Of a DNA stretch of 64,000 bases, positions 23,089 through 35,618 are shown in pieces. Position 1 is the stretch's first letter. Every line of letters begins with the position of its first letter. The stretch is from Siphonodentalium dalli (taxonomy: Eukaryota; Mollusca; Scaphopoda; Gadilida; Siphonodentaliidae). The stretch covers positions 216,546,151 to 216,610,150 of the forward strand of contig CP136065.1 of NCBI GenBank assembly GCA_032622095.1. Reading direction: 5' to 3'. Made by a program: the position numbers and the translations under genes. The notes under the pieces are model-generated. The model saw only the letters and a program-made list of their open reading frames with translations. It did no database searches and had not been told where the DNA came from.

Positions 23089-23813
23089 GTTTAGTGTGCC
23101 TGTCAGTTGCAGAATGAGGTCCACAGGGGTGAATTTAGTGACGCTATCCCGCATAGCGGGCTAGCACCACCACCAAGCCTGAGTTTATTGTGCCTGCCAG
23201 TTGCAGAATGAGGTCCCCAGAGGGTGAATTTGGTGATGCTAGCCCGCTAGCATCACCAAATTCACCCTCTGGGGACCTCACTCTGCTTAGGCCCCATCTC
23301 TGGAAAGTTTCTTTATCATCAAATTTCTATTGAAACTTCTTGAAATAAATTCTATTTTTTTAGTTTAGTTTCTCTATATCCCCAAATGGGTGTACATTAC
23401 AATATTCACAATTTGGGAACTTCCATCGGAGTCTAGGCATCCATTGCAAATGAGTCCATGCAGAATGAGTTCCACAGAGGATGAGTTTGGTGATGCTAGC
23501 CCGCTATGCGGAATAGCATCACTAAATTCACCATCTGTGGACCTCTTTCTGCAAATGACAGACACCCTATTTCAAGGCTTGTGCATATTTAGGTTATTAT
23601 GAGTTGGGTATTACCCGGAATTTTACCCTAAGTTAGATATCCGCGCATATATTCGGTGTTAACCATTTCAGTGCCAAGTCCGATGAGGCCTGAGCAGAAT
23701 GGGGTCCCAGAGGGTGAATTTAGTGATGCTAACCCACTATGCGGGATAGCATCACTAAATTCACCATCTGGGGACCTCTTTCTGCAAATGACAGACACAC
23801 TAAACTCAGGCTT
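23089..23813. repeat. Cluster of four related hairpin elements
   Basis: Units at 23091-23165 (partial), 23204-23286, 23460-23552 and 23688-23813 share arms of the type gcagaa-gaggtcc-cag-gggtgaattt-gtgatgct around a centre with cccgctatgcggg. Outer arms read GCCTGAGTTTAGTGTG and its inverse (for example at 23796-23813). The second hairpin has nearly perfect 35-bp arms. The fourth lies directly against the type B TTAA-element left end at 23659-23685. Small frames read across these hairpins are artefacts. Confidence 0.7.
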
Positions 23814-24313
23814 GCTTCCCACAAACGTTCAATCAGAAACAGTCATTCCCAAAGCAAACGTACCCAGGATTAACATCGCCATTAGTGTGCTTATACAGCA
23901 GCCTCGTGTGTGAAAAATCAGCACTCAAAACAGACGACGTAAAATCGACAAAAATATCAATAATTAAACGGCATGAAATCTTTGATGTTTCAAGCAGTAA
24001 ATTAGCAGGTAAAGATTCAAAATGTAATTTTATACGCGCACAAATCGGCACAATGAAGGAAAGTGAGCACCAAAAACACGCATGATGACCATTTTCAATC
24101 CATAGATTCGATACCATGCTGAAAACCTATTTAGTAGACTATATGTTGGACATGTTCCTGTTACCGTGTCCGAACTATTAATCCACAAACCAATAAAATG
24201 TGCAAAGCGATGTCTAAATTGTTTAGTACATGCAGTACTAACCGGCGATGTTCGGTTATACCAATAGATGCCTCATTAATCTATAAAGTGTTCTGAGGTT
24301 CAACATGGATGCT

Positions 24314-24467
24314 TGGTCCCACTATGGTACATTAATGCCCTAAGTAATGGACTCCTTAACCACGTCAGAATTTTGGGTAACGTTTCAGGATTTAGTCGGA
24401 AATATGGCTGTGGTTAAGGAGTCGATTACTTAGGGCAGTACTGTAAGTATCCACTAATGTGGGACCA
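24314..24467. repeat. 154-bp foldback
   Basis: The left arm TGGTCCCACTATGGTAC then GCCCTAAGTAATGGACTCC pairs with the right arm GGAGTCGATTACTTAGGGC and TAATGTGGGACCA. A small non-autonomous element. Confidence 0.65.
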
Positions 24468-24610
24468 TGTTTGTCGTGGGGTGCAGGATAGGGCTTCACG
24501 GTTTTTCGGTATTTAGTCATACCGCGGTTTTATTTTTAATACCGAGTAGTCGGTATTGGATTACTTGAATGGTCGGTATATCGCGGCACGCTATATATTC
24601 TTCTTTTACA

Positions 24611-25255
24611 GCCACTGCAGACGCTGCGGTTAAAATCGTAAGTGGGGAAAATCGCAGGGGGAGCATCCACTGCGCATGCCCACGACAATGTCGCAGCCAT
24701 ATCGTAGCGATCAAGCACTGTTTTATTTTATCAGGAAAATCGTGTCGTGACCTTGGCAACTCGCGCGATCGTAGCTGTCACATGACCATGGTCGCGCACT
24801 GGACATGTGATAAATACCACGAAAAGAAAAAATTCAAAAATGGCGTAAAGTTCACAAACATCTTCAAAAAACGAGGCCACATTGGTGGAGATGTGGCAAG
24901 GCAGGGAGTGCCTTCACAACATATCAGCCAGCTGATATACAGACAGGGAGATGAGGGCTGCCGCAATTGTTGAAATATGCGGCAGGTGTGGAGTTGACAG
25001 GTACAAAAATGTCAAAATAAAAAATTATTCAATTTCACTTGAACTTTCAAGTTCAACTTGTTAGTTCAGAAAATTGAGATACATGCCATGCATATGTATA
25101 TAATTGCATAATGCGGATACTTTAATATAACATTTTGCTATCATGTGATCGATCGCGTGGATAAAATCGCAGCTGCAGACATCGCAGCACCGTAGCACTT
25201 TTCGCCACCTGCGATTTTCCCCACTTACGATTTTAATCGCAGCGCCTGCGGTGGC
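24611..25255. repeat. 645-bp foldback with about 49-bp arms
   Basis: The left arm 24611-24659 (GCCACTGCAGACGCTGCGG, then aaaatcgtaagtggggaaaa) is the inverse of 25207-25255. The subterminal regions also share gatcg and catcgcag motifs. A plus-strand frame of 134 codons (24569-24973) crosses the left arm and resembles nothing I know. Confidence 0.6.
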
Positions 25256-26182
25256 ACTTAGTCGGTTTTACGACAGCAAACGTCAACAAATTTCATATAT
25301 ACGAGACAATAATGCGTCCGTGTAAGTAATGAAAGAGAACCAGCGAGACAAGACGCCCAGAAAGTAATCACTACACTTTTTGTGTCAGAAAAACTGAAAC
25401 GCCACAGTCGACTGTATTAAAAGCATAGTTCCAGTAAGCGATCCATTCCAGCTTTTGATATATGAAAGAGAACCAGCGAGCCGAAACGAAAACCAGCGAT
25501 ACGAGAAGATAACCAAACAGACAAGACGCCCAGAGCAAAAATGAAGAAAGTGATAAAAGCATTCATAACAAAGGGAGTGTCAACGCGTTGAATGCTGATG
25601 GTGTGTTTTTTTAGTGCACCACCGAAACGTTCTCAATTATGAGCTTTTATGAACGTTTACGACGTATAACTTATCGATAATTTTGAGGATTTTCGCGATG
25701 CATGCGTGATACCAGTCTCTTCAAAAAGACAACAATAATCCTAACGGATGTACGTCGTCCCATATGGAGCTCACATAATTAGACCATGATCGCCATCCAT
25801 ACAATTACGAAATGCAAACTATACAACGTTGTCCGAATTCGCGCGAACATATACATGTATATAAATGTGTCACAAGTGTGCCTTCTGAGCCCTTGTTCAG
25901 TAAGTCGGGACAGGTTATTGGACCGAAGCGTTCTTGTCTGAAGCCAGATAATGTTAATATGTTGTCGTTTCTCGCGGCAAAAATGTAGACTCATTGGACT
26001 GTAGTGGTGCACAGGTCCCCAAAACAAAAATTGACCCCACCCCCAATAGTACTTAATCCTATAGAAAGGTATCCAACTTGGCCCGGCCTAATTTTTACAA
26101 AGTCCACAATCAGGTTCAAAATACACAGAAATAATTTTTGTACATAAATGCCTCATATATAGTTAGAAAGAAATGTTATTAC

Positions 26183-27095
26183 TCTTCAATTTGATGTATC
26201 CCCTGTAAAAATTGGTTAATAAAAACTCCGGTTATGAGCACAGGTCTGACGCAAACCGGCTGTAAAATTTCACTCGTTCGAGATGGTGTCCGCTAAACTG
26301 GTTCAAAGAGTGCGATTTTTACACCGACTTGCGCTTCAAAAACACAATAAACGGTGAGTAGAATATATATATTATACATCATTAGAAACGGAAATTTTTA
26401 CTGACCCACAAAAACCAATTACGCTACATAACGGCATCGTATCTCTCGTATTTATTGAATAATTCAGTTTCATAAACCCGGAAGCAAAATGAAATTGTCC
26501 AAAACCAGCCATTTTGGGGATATTTTGTGCGAGTTTGCTATGAGTACTATTTATAGTTCTTATGCAACACAATATATAGTTATAAAAATTCAATAAATAC
26601 ACAGACTGAATTAACACGAATTGAAAACATACATATGGACAAGAGTATAACTTCATAAATATTTAGAGCGTATATACACTACTTCTTCGTTATATATTTG
26701 ATTTATATCTGGCCCCATGACAAATTAGTGTTACGTCATTTCTGCTTGCTTACAATATTTGACAAAATGGCTGGCTTTGGAAAATTTCAATTTGCTTCCG
26801 GGTTTATGAAACTGATTTTTTCAATAAATACGAGAGATACGATGCCGTGGTATGGCATGATTGGTTTTGGTGGGTCTGTAAGCAATTCCGCTTCTAATGA
26901 TGTATAATATATATATTCTACTTCCGTTGAGCGTGTTTTTGAAGCGAAAGTCGGTGTAAAAACCGGACTATTTGACCCAATTTAACGGACACCATCTCGA
27001 ACGAGTGAAATTTAACAGCCGGTTTGCGTCAGACCTGTGCTCATAACCGGAGTTTTTCTTAACCAATTTTTACAGGGGATACATCAAATTGAAGA
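26183..27095. repeat. 913-bp foldback with 334-bp arms
   Basis: 26183-26516 and 26763-27095 are inverse copies differing by scattered substitutions and small gaps, around a 246-bp loop. Ends are TCTTCAATTTGATGTATCCC. The same short peptide frame (containing FASGFMKL) is read from both arms on opposite strands. The right arm abuts the 35-bp satellite with no gap. Confidence 0.8.
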
Positions 27096-28278
27096 TTAAG
27101 TAGCTTGTGCTATCTAATTGTGAACCCCGATTAAGTATCTTGTGCTATCTAATCGTGAACCCCGATTAAGTATCTTGCGCTATCTAATCATGAACCCCGA
27201 TTAAGTATCTTGCACTATCAAATCATGAACCCCGATTAAGTATCTTGCGCTATCTAATCATGAACCCCGATTAAGCATCTTGCGCTATCTAATCATGAAC
27301 CCCGATTAAGTATCTTGCGCTATCTAATTGTGAACCCCGATTAAGTATCTTGCGCTATCTAATTGTGAACCCCGATTAAGTATCTTGCGCTATCTAATCG
27401 TGAACCCCGATTAAGTATCTTGTGCTATCTAATTGTGAACCCCGATTAAGTATCTTGTGCTATCTAATCGTGAACCCCGATTAAGTATCTTGCGCTATCT
27501 AATCATGAACCCCGATTAAGTATCTTGCACTATCAAATCATGAACCCCGATTAAGTATCTTGCGCTATCTAATCATGAACCCCGATTAAGCATCTTGCGC
27601 TATCTAATCATGAACCCCGATTAAGTATCTTGCGCTATCTAATTGTGAACCCCGATTAAGTATCTTGCGCTATCTAATTGTGAACCCCGATTAAGTATCT
27701 TGCGCTATCTAATCGTGAACCCCGATTAAGTATCTTGTGCTATCTAATTGTGAACCCCGATTAAGTATCTTATGCTATCTAATCGTGAACCCCGATTAAG
27801 TATCTTGCGCTATCTAACCATGCACCCCGATTAAGTAGCCTGCATGCACTATCTAATATTGAACCCAGATTAAGTATCTTGCACCATCTAATCATGAACC
27901 CCGATTAAGTATCTTACGCTATCTAATCGTGAATCACGATTAAGTATCTTGTGCTATATAATTGTGAACACCCATTAAGTATATTTGGCTATCTAATTGT
28001 GAACCCCGATTAAGTATCTTGCGCTGTCTAATTGTGAACCCCGATTAAGTATCTTGCGCTATCTAATCGTGAACCCCGATTAAGTATCTTGCGCTATCTA
28101 ATTGTGAACCCCGATTAAGTATCTTGCGTTATCTAATTGTGAACCACAATTAAGTATATTTCGCTATCTAATCGTGAACTCAGATTAAGTATCTATCGAT
28201 ATCTACTCATGAACCCCGATTAAGTATCTAATCGTGAACCCCGATTAAGTATCTTGCGATATCTAATCGTGAACCCGG
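27094..28278 (+). repeat. 35-bp satellite with 315-bp higher-order unit
   Basis: About 34 tandem monomers of GATTAAGTATCTTGCGCTAT plus ctaatcgtgaacccc. Variants at the g/a and tcg/tca/ttg positions recur every nine monomers: the block starting near 27104 is repeated almost exactly from about 27419. Monomers after 27830 are more diverged. Each monomer contains the inverse pair GATTA and TAATC. There are no spacers, so it is not a CRISPR. Confidence 0.9.
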
Positions 28279-29199
28279 ATTGGCTGATTGTGTGTTTCTG
28301 TCATCTCATGTTTCGCTGAATTTCTTTTTTTCTGAATATTTTAACCTAGTATGGAGCACGACTGTCGCACAGGGGATGCACATATATGCAGTGGCTAAAC
28401 AGGTCATCGCTTCAGATAAATACAAGTATTTGGCCGGAACACAAGTCCGAGGCGGCTGCTGGTTAGTTGCTAAATATTTGCTTTTCATATGGCAAATATA
28501 TTGACATAGTAAAGATGACTCGCTAAGTTCCAATGATGCTGAGGTATTTCCCCGGCACTTGGTTGTTAGCTTCGAACCGACTGTTAAAATACATTCTGTA
28601 TTTGTCATTGGTAAGACGTTTCAAAGTCTTCCTGGACATTATAAACATGTCAAGCCAATCAGGACTGGGCCAGTGAATAGCTCTCTCATATAACTGAATG
28701 CTCAAAGAAAATTTATTATGGCGCCCTCTGCAGTTTACAGCTATTGCAAAAACAACTATGCCGTTTACTCATCACAAGACATTAACTATTATTGTAGAAT
28801 TGCGTTGCGAACCCGCGATATAGCTGATTCTTCTGAAGTATTGGATTGTCTGAGTTGGCACTGCAGGGAGTCACGTTTCTAAGATACTTGATGGACAAAA
28901 TGTGCATCTGAACAGTTATTTTTTGACCTTCTATCGATGCGAACATACGCCTACATTGAAGGTTGAATATATGAAGATCGATTTATCTACGATATCCAAT
29001 TCGATTACGGTCTTTTAAATGTCAGGGATATGGTTATTGTTAAGGAAATTGTAAAAGTAATCACATAAATGTTAGATATTAGATATGTTTTTTATATTTC
29101 TAAATTAGACGTATGCGTCTATTTTCTATGCTCCACGTATATGATATATTCAGAATACAGTTTTACTGGACATACGATAATTTATTTCAGGACGGCGGC
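28279..29199. other. No recognised feature
   Basis: Overlapping short frames occur on both strands (28280-28705). None is recognisable. Confidence 0.3.
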
Positions 29200-30167
29200 C
29201 AGGGGTCAATACTATGAAAATTGTTATACCTGTAAATACAAATAGTATTTATTAATTTGTAATTACAAATTTGTGTTAACTATCACAGTGGTTTCATAGT
29301 ACAGGGAAAATTTAGCCGTATTATTGTAATACCTCAGACTGGGCGATGGGGTGAAACCCCTAAAACGTAGAAAAAACTAACTCACCACTCTGCCCCCATT
29401 CACCCGTTATAAGTGTTATCTGAATACCAGTTCAAATTAGACGGATATGTATATAGAGCTAAAATAACTGACAAAAATTTCTATGGCAAAGTTACAATGC
29501 GTGCTATTATTGTGTGATTAGTGATATCGCCGGTACTATGAAACGATGAGCTAACAAAATTTCGCAAATTTCACAAAGATCTACTGCTGATTATTGTAGA
29601 TTGCTTACGGGCAAACCGTTACCCGTGAGTGATTCACAATATATTGAATCACGACAAGCCAAAGTTACAAAAGAATTAACCAATCATAAGGTGAGAGGTG
29701 ATCGCTTATCAGAGCTACCAATCGGTACACGGGTTGCTAAGTTGATGACCACTTGTCTGCGCAAAGTTAACTAATAAACTGTTCGTTTGTAGAGTGTGTA
29801 TGTAAGTACAAGTCAGTGTAATATCGAGTACTACAACCAATTTGGTATCATTGTTTTCACAAATTACAACCATTCAGTTTGTGAAAACAAAATATTATTT
29901 TGATGGTATAACATTATATATATTGTGCCCATCCTATGATTTCAAACTGATCCACTACTCTTATCATAACACATTACTTTCAATTAACTTTCATAGTACT
30001 CGAACATTCTTTGTGATTGGGAGATATTTGTAAATACAAAGAACACGTACTATTTGTGATTTATGTTTGTAATCGTAGGTTCATAGTATTAGCGGAATGA
30101 TAAATTGTTAATTCTTACAAACAATTGTAGATTCTTACAAAGAAAACGCTTCATATATTGGCCCCTG
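29200..30167. mobile_element. Possible hAT-like element
   Basis: CAGGGGTCAATACTATGAA at the left end and the inverse of CAGGGGCCAATATATGAAG at the right end suggest short inverted termini. The motif ttcatagta occurs about five times inside in both directions. No convincing 8-bp target copy is present, so the call is tentative. Confidence 0.4.
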
Positions 30168-31063
30168 GTGGCTTCAGCTAACATGCTGTGGAATTCCTTA
30201 TGCTGTGTGTAATTATGACACTGGACAGTATATTGCTGTTAAATCTATTGATAATCTAAATTAAAATTACTATTTCCCCGACTCTGTATTTACTCTTCTT
30301 ATGTTTATAAATTTTTGTGTTTCAAGTTACCTACCGGTATCTGTGAAGTAAACATGTGCTCAATTGAAAATGTTTTATATCAACCAAATGTGATTTTCTG
30401 ACGAGGATATTTTTGTTTTGTCAATACTACCAGTACGTCTTCAATGATTACGAACTAAGTATGGTAAAATGAAATATTTTAAGGTTTATTTCTGAACAAC
30501 AAGTGAGTTTTGTAGTAATAATTATGTTTTGCCAGTTTTCAAGGCATGCTAATAATTCCTGCTCTATAATTTGAGTATATATAGTCCTTAAATGGTTGAA
30601 AGAAAACAGGGTTACAGACTATATACATAATATGACAGACGCACCGCGAGAAGAATAGAAGAAACTATCGATTCAATAACGACAGCTTTTTATTCAGAAC
30701 AAAACAAATTTTAGCCCACGACGAAACGAAACTGTTTATTTACAGCAAAACAAATTTTATATTTAGAGTAAAACAACGCACTTTTCACTCACAGCTGAAC
30801 TAACGTTTAATTCGAAGCACGGCGACACTTTTCCCTTGCGGTAATTCAGTGTACACGTGACCGGGCCGTGAGTGTGACACTGATCATATCACAGGACGGA
30901 TTTGACAACCACATCCACTGTCAAGGACATTACGTTTGTATTTTTATTATCTGATATGTCATGGGAATTCACGATGAACTCTTTGAAATTCTAGCCAAGC
31001 AGAGGTCCCAGCGCCAGATACGCGATCATGTCACTTTGTTCAGAGTCGCGCTTTTATCAAATA
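30168..31063. other. No recognised feature
   Basis: AT-rich; no gene or repeat boundary seen. Confidence 0.3.
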
Positions 31064-31513
31064 TTAAAGATGCATAATCCGAATTAACGCTCCCAAATTA
31101 CTATTTCTTTGGCTTCGGGGGTAAACAATATTTGATTCGAGTCGAGGAAGCCACCCATCAAATCTCAGAGTGATCAGATATCGAATTTTTAAATTTGTTA
31201 TTTCCCGAGATAGGTAATTTTTGGCGGCCTGTCAAATATACAAGCCGACAGTCTCGGACCAAATTGCGTATGAAGATGGATAACTCTAAAGTCAAGTGAC
31301 TTTGGTCTTATATTATTTGGCAATCCGACCAAATTTCGTTTAACAAAATGTTAATAAATAACACGTTTTGGGCAATTTTATACTATAGTTGACTGTGGTT
31401 AGCATTATTTTGGGGCAATTAATCGATTCTGATAACTGAAGCGGCATTTCAAAATAATTTGTTGTTGTAATCTAATGATTTGGGGACCATTGAATCGGAT
31501 TGAGTACCTTTAA
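31064..31513 (+). mobile_element. AGGTACTC-family TTAA element, diverged copy
   Basis: TTAA copies at 31064-31067 and 31510-31513. The left end is decayed (AGATGCATAATCCG), and the right end CGGATTGAGTACCT is well kept. The segment with GGCTTCGGGGGTAAACAATA and TTGATTCGAGTCGAGGAAG matches the two near-identical copies at 41.85 and 50.93 kb. Confidence 0.65.
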
Positions 31514-31617
31514 GTCTTTCTTCGAACATATTGTCACGACGTTCGTGGGGAAATTCTGGATCGTTGAGTGGGGATAACAAATTAATATAGGTTCTGGTAA
31601 CCTGCTGTTGACTAACC

Positions 31618-32073
31618 TTAACCCTTTACCCAACAAAACGGCCAAAAAACGCCCAAATAAAGCTTCAACAGCCTAAAATATCTTCGGTCTGTCTCAATAA
31701 CACCATACAAATATGGATATCATTGGAACCGGTTCATTGACCACATTGTGATGGTTACAGTTATGCCCTGTGCCAATGCATTCTCTTATATATGCGAGTC
31801 GACCATAGGTCGCCTCGCATATATAAGAGAATGCATTGGCCTATCATTTTTTAACACTTTTTACCATTTTTTCTTACATTCTTTAACAATTTTGTAATTT
31901 TTCTTACATTTTTTAACAATTTTTATAATATTTTTCTACATTCTTTGACAATTTTATCATTTTTAATATGTTAAGCCAATGCATTCTCTTATATATGCGA
32001 GGCGACCTATGGTCGACTCGCATATATAAGAGAATGCATTGGCACAGGGCCGTTCTGTTGGGTAAAGGGTTAA
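31618..32073 (+). mobile_element. TTAA-flanked MITE, type A copy 3
   Basis: The best-preserved copy. TTAA at 31618-31621 and 32070-32073; perfect terminal inverse CCCTTTACCCAACA. The left unique arm (31622-31766) is followed by the core at 31767-32049: palindrome, AT-rich spacer with repeated TTCTTACATTCTTTAACAAT, palindrome. Each palindrome has 30-bp arms of the type CCAATGCATTCTCTTATATA around GCGAGTCGACC/ATAGGTCGCCTCGC. Confidence 0.88.
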
Positions 32074-33726
32074 AGAGTAGCGATTTGAGTACCACCTACG
32101 TGCATGGCGCTTTGGATGGACAATGTTCAGAACTTGAGAGAAATCGCATTTTTTTTAGCGATTTTACTGCAGTTGGACGAATGGTCGGTGTACATCCGTG
32201 CCACATAACTTCTCGACTTAGTTCATGATTAACAAAATAACAAAACTGTGATCAGAGGGCCTCATCAGAGGGCACATTTAAATGTGTATATAGTATATAT
32301 TATGTTTATTTGAGACAAAGTCCACACACGAATATAGATACACATGCATACTGTTATATCTCGAAATACAATCTAATACATTATATTATTCCAAATTCTT
32401 AAAGTAGTTGACAAATACTGTTCAACACGCTGATATATATCGTCCCCTAATGATGTAGTATCATGTACACACTCTTGCGTCTAACCATACAAAACTAGAA
32501 TGCACTCACTGGAGCTGCCTATACTTGCGCCCATCACACATTTGACATGTTTTGTTTTGTCTTACCAACACCACTTTGAACCACGGGTGTTGGCTCCTCG
32601 TTTGAGAGATCGATAAAAACAAATCTAGATATCAAATCTCAATTCATTCATCGCTGAAATATTTGTGTATACGGACAGACTATTTCAAGTTGATCTATTA
32701 CACTAATGATACGTAGGAGTTGTTTGACATATTTATAGAACAATAGAGACATCGTTTACATGAAGGATGTGAAGATGATTGATTGTCGATGCTGCTAATA
32801 TATATTATATACCAATTGGGTTAAATTACTAGTTTGACTAGAATGATGTCAAGCGTGTATGCCATAGCACTTCAGCGGCAAAAAAAGTCAAAGTAAGTTA
32901 CAAATACCGACACAAATAAATAAAAGACACGCGACCACGCGAACAGTGTGTCAATGTGAGCATGCCCTTATAGCGACTGATCTATACAGTCTTCGGGAAC
33001 ATATCATCAAAATGTCTATTGCGTTGAAAATGAGAAAGGTTGTTTTCCCAGTTAATTAATAAGGCATTTAATAATCCGTATGTTTCAACATTCACATTTT
33101 TCAGTGCAATTGTTTCTCAATTGAACAACGCGCTCGACTGTTTGGCCGGACATGATTTATATGTACCATGATCTATCAAAAATGTTTTGAACTTCAAAGA
33201 AACTTTCCAGAAATATGTTCGCACCTCACTGTCTCTGCGAAAAAAAACTATTCCGCGCGCATCTTTTAGACATGATCTAAACACATTTCCCGTGTTTCAA
33301 GTTACATAAAATAGGCTTCTAATGGGCAGTACTATTGCCCACTTTTATTTTTCATGCAGTATATATATATTTATAATAATAGAACACGAAGTTGTTGGCG
33401 ATCATGTCTAGTGTTTTGTGCGCCCATGTAGCATGTGACGTCCTGATGTGCGTCATGACGTCATCGCGTCTTGATCGGTTTCCGGAAAGAAATCATTCAA
33501 TATTGTTCATTTATGAACGATTTATAACCAAAATAAAACCAGATAACAATGCAAATTAAGTATATATGTTGATTTAAATTACAATTGATGCAACCATTTC
33601 ATATTATTCCGTGTGCATTCTTTACAGTATGTACTTCCGGTATGACGTAACATATTCACGGAAGGACAGACAACAGGCAAAGATCCGCACCGAAAACATT
33701 ACTTGCGTCCAGCATGGACTGGCGCA
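32074..33726. other. No recognised feature
   Basis: 1.65 kb of AT-rich sequence with no convincing exon, RNA or repeat boundary. Confidence 0.3.
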
Positions 33727-34196
33727 AGTAATAAAATAGCAACCATCAAGGGTGCTTATACCTAAGGCAGGTGAATGACGTCATATAATTTTTTCTATAT
33801 CCATCAGTGATTTTTCAAGATCGCGGGTATAGATTTTGGTTAGCAACCGTGTGGAGATTGCAAAAACGCGGAATTGGAAATGAAGCATCGCGATAAAAAT
33901 TAAAGTAACTACTTCACAACTTACGAATAATTCACATGTGATTTAAGTCTATTAATTTCAATTAGACCAATTTCGTTGGTCAGCTTAATAAAAACGAAAA
34001 ATGAAGAAGTCATGACGATAATCCAGACAAGATTTTACAACACACGACACGTCTTGTCAATTTGGCATGTCGTCTCCGTCGTGACCACTGCATGATGTTA
34101 CATAAATTATTCTTAGCGTTATGTCGCCGAAAAAAGGCAAATTTGAGGCACATCATGTGTGGTTGCTCCACTACGTGTCACGTGCGATTCATATTA
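33727..34196 (+). repeat. Two-copy dispersed repeat, copy 2
   Basis: Partner of 20963-21448. The following frame to 34475 starts on a TTG inside this repeat and is not recognisable. Confidence 0.7.
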
Positions 34197-35618
34197 CAGA
34201 TAATACACTGTCACGACAATCTCAATATTTCATGTTCTCCACATAACACTGTGTCAGACTTTTTAAATGCATGCATATACCTTTTGGAACCAATTGTAGT
34301 CCGGGACAATTTTCCGTTTCGTTTGGATAGTTTTTCCACAGAAATGAGAGATGAGATGTTCAAGTTTATTAACGCCACCGGTGTATACTGTAGGGCAAAT
34401 TTTAGAAATCTGTGGACCTATGGGAATTTAATAAATAGATTATTGTTTTTTTCCGGTTATTTTGGGACGCGTTAAAGTTGTACTGCGACCCCGATTCCGG
34501 TAAAAGCTGTAGTTGGAATGTCCAAGTTCGTGAAAGTTCTATTGACTATGCCGATGATTTGAGAAGCTTTATTGTTTTAGGATATTGTAGAAAGGCTAAT
34601 CTGGCCGTGTCAAATTGAGCTATATAGCGATGGGATATCTCGCAGGACAACACATTTCGGGTTTTCGTGGGGTGTGTATTCCATGGATGTCTTATATTTG
34701 CAGTATGTAACTATTATGACCGCGTTAATTGCGTTCGATGTTTAGGTATGAACAATGGCTGGGCCATGTACACTTGAAGATTTTATGGCGGAAACACAAT
34801 TTTTGTTTATCCGCATTTAGAAGCTTTCTGGTGTGGTGAATGAAAAACCTGCAGTAGTTTTTTGTAATAATTTGAAGGATTAGTTGTTTTAACGGAATTC
34901 TGAGAATTCATGTAACCAATATATTTTATATTACAATTTATATTTATGGCTAATAATATGATCTTGGTGGCGTTACCATTTCTGACTATGGTTTTCTTGT
35001 ATCCTGCTGTTGAGTGTTCGCGCGTGTAGCGACTGTATTGTTGCTTGTTGATTCGGATCTTGGAACAATGCTTTCCAGAATGATATTAGTAACATGTAGA
35101 ATATCGATAGAATATCAGCCGCTTGGTGATATCTTCTGTCCCGTGCATTTCCAATATCGGGTCTAACAATCTAATAAGGAAATAGTCATTTATCCCTGTG
35201 TGTGGACTTTGACAGTCATTTATCCCTGTGTGTGGACGTTAGCAGTCGTTTATCACTGTGAGTCGACCTTGGCAGCGTGCACACACAATTTGCTTATTGC
35301 AGTCCTGCAATCATGAGCAAACTTAGAACAACGAGTACACGATTCTTCATTGCTGTTACAATTTTCTCGAACCATGACCATGCGTCTCACTTGAAGCATT
35401 AACTACATGACCGGTCTGATATCTGAATACAAAGTCCGTTTATGATTTAAAAAAAAGCAATATTATGTAATTGTCAAGTTCGTACGTTTTGTTGTGTAAA
35501 CAAAAGCAAAAAATGTTACAGAACCTGGCTTTTGTTTACATAACACAGTGCACGATTTTGACAATAACGTACTATTTACGTGATATTATGATTGGCATAA
35601 GAACAAAATGTTTATATT
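34197..35618. other. No recognised feature
   Basis: Contains a short direct repeat cagtcattTATCCCTGTGTGTGGAC at 35185-35240 (about 2.5 units). No gene recognised. Confidence 0.3.

Noticed and set aside
24569-24973. 134-codon frame
   Set aside because: It crosses the arm of a foldback and has many arginine/cysteine residues typical of non-coding frames.
27094-28278. CRISPR-like array
   Set aside because: The 35-bp units are directly adjacent with no spacers, and the genome is eukaryotic. The 47-bp and 68-bp arrays fail for the same reason.
34062-34475. 137-codon frame
   Set aside because: It starts with TTG inside a dispersed repeat, and the homologous copy at 21.3 kb has a different downstream frame. 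No domain.
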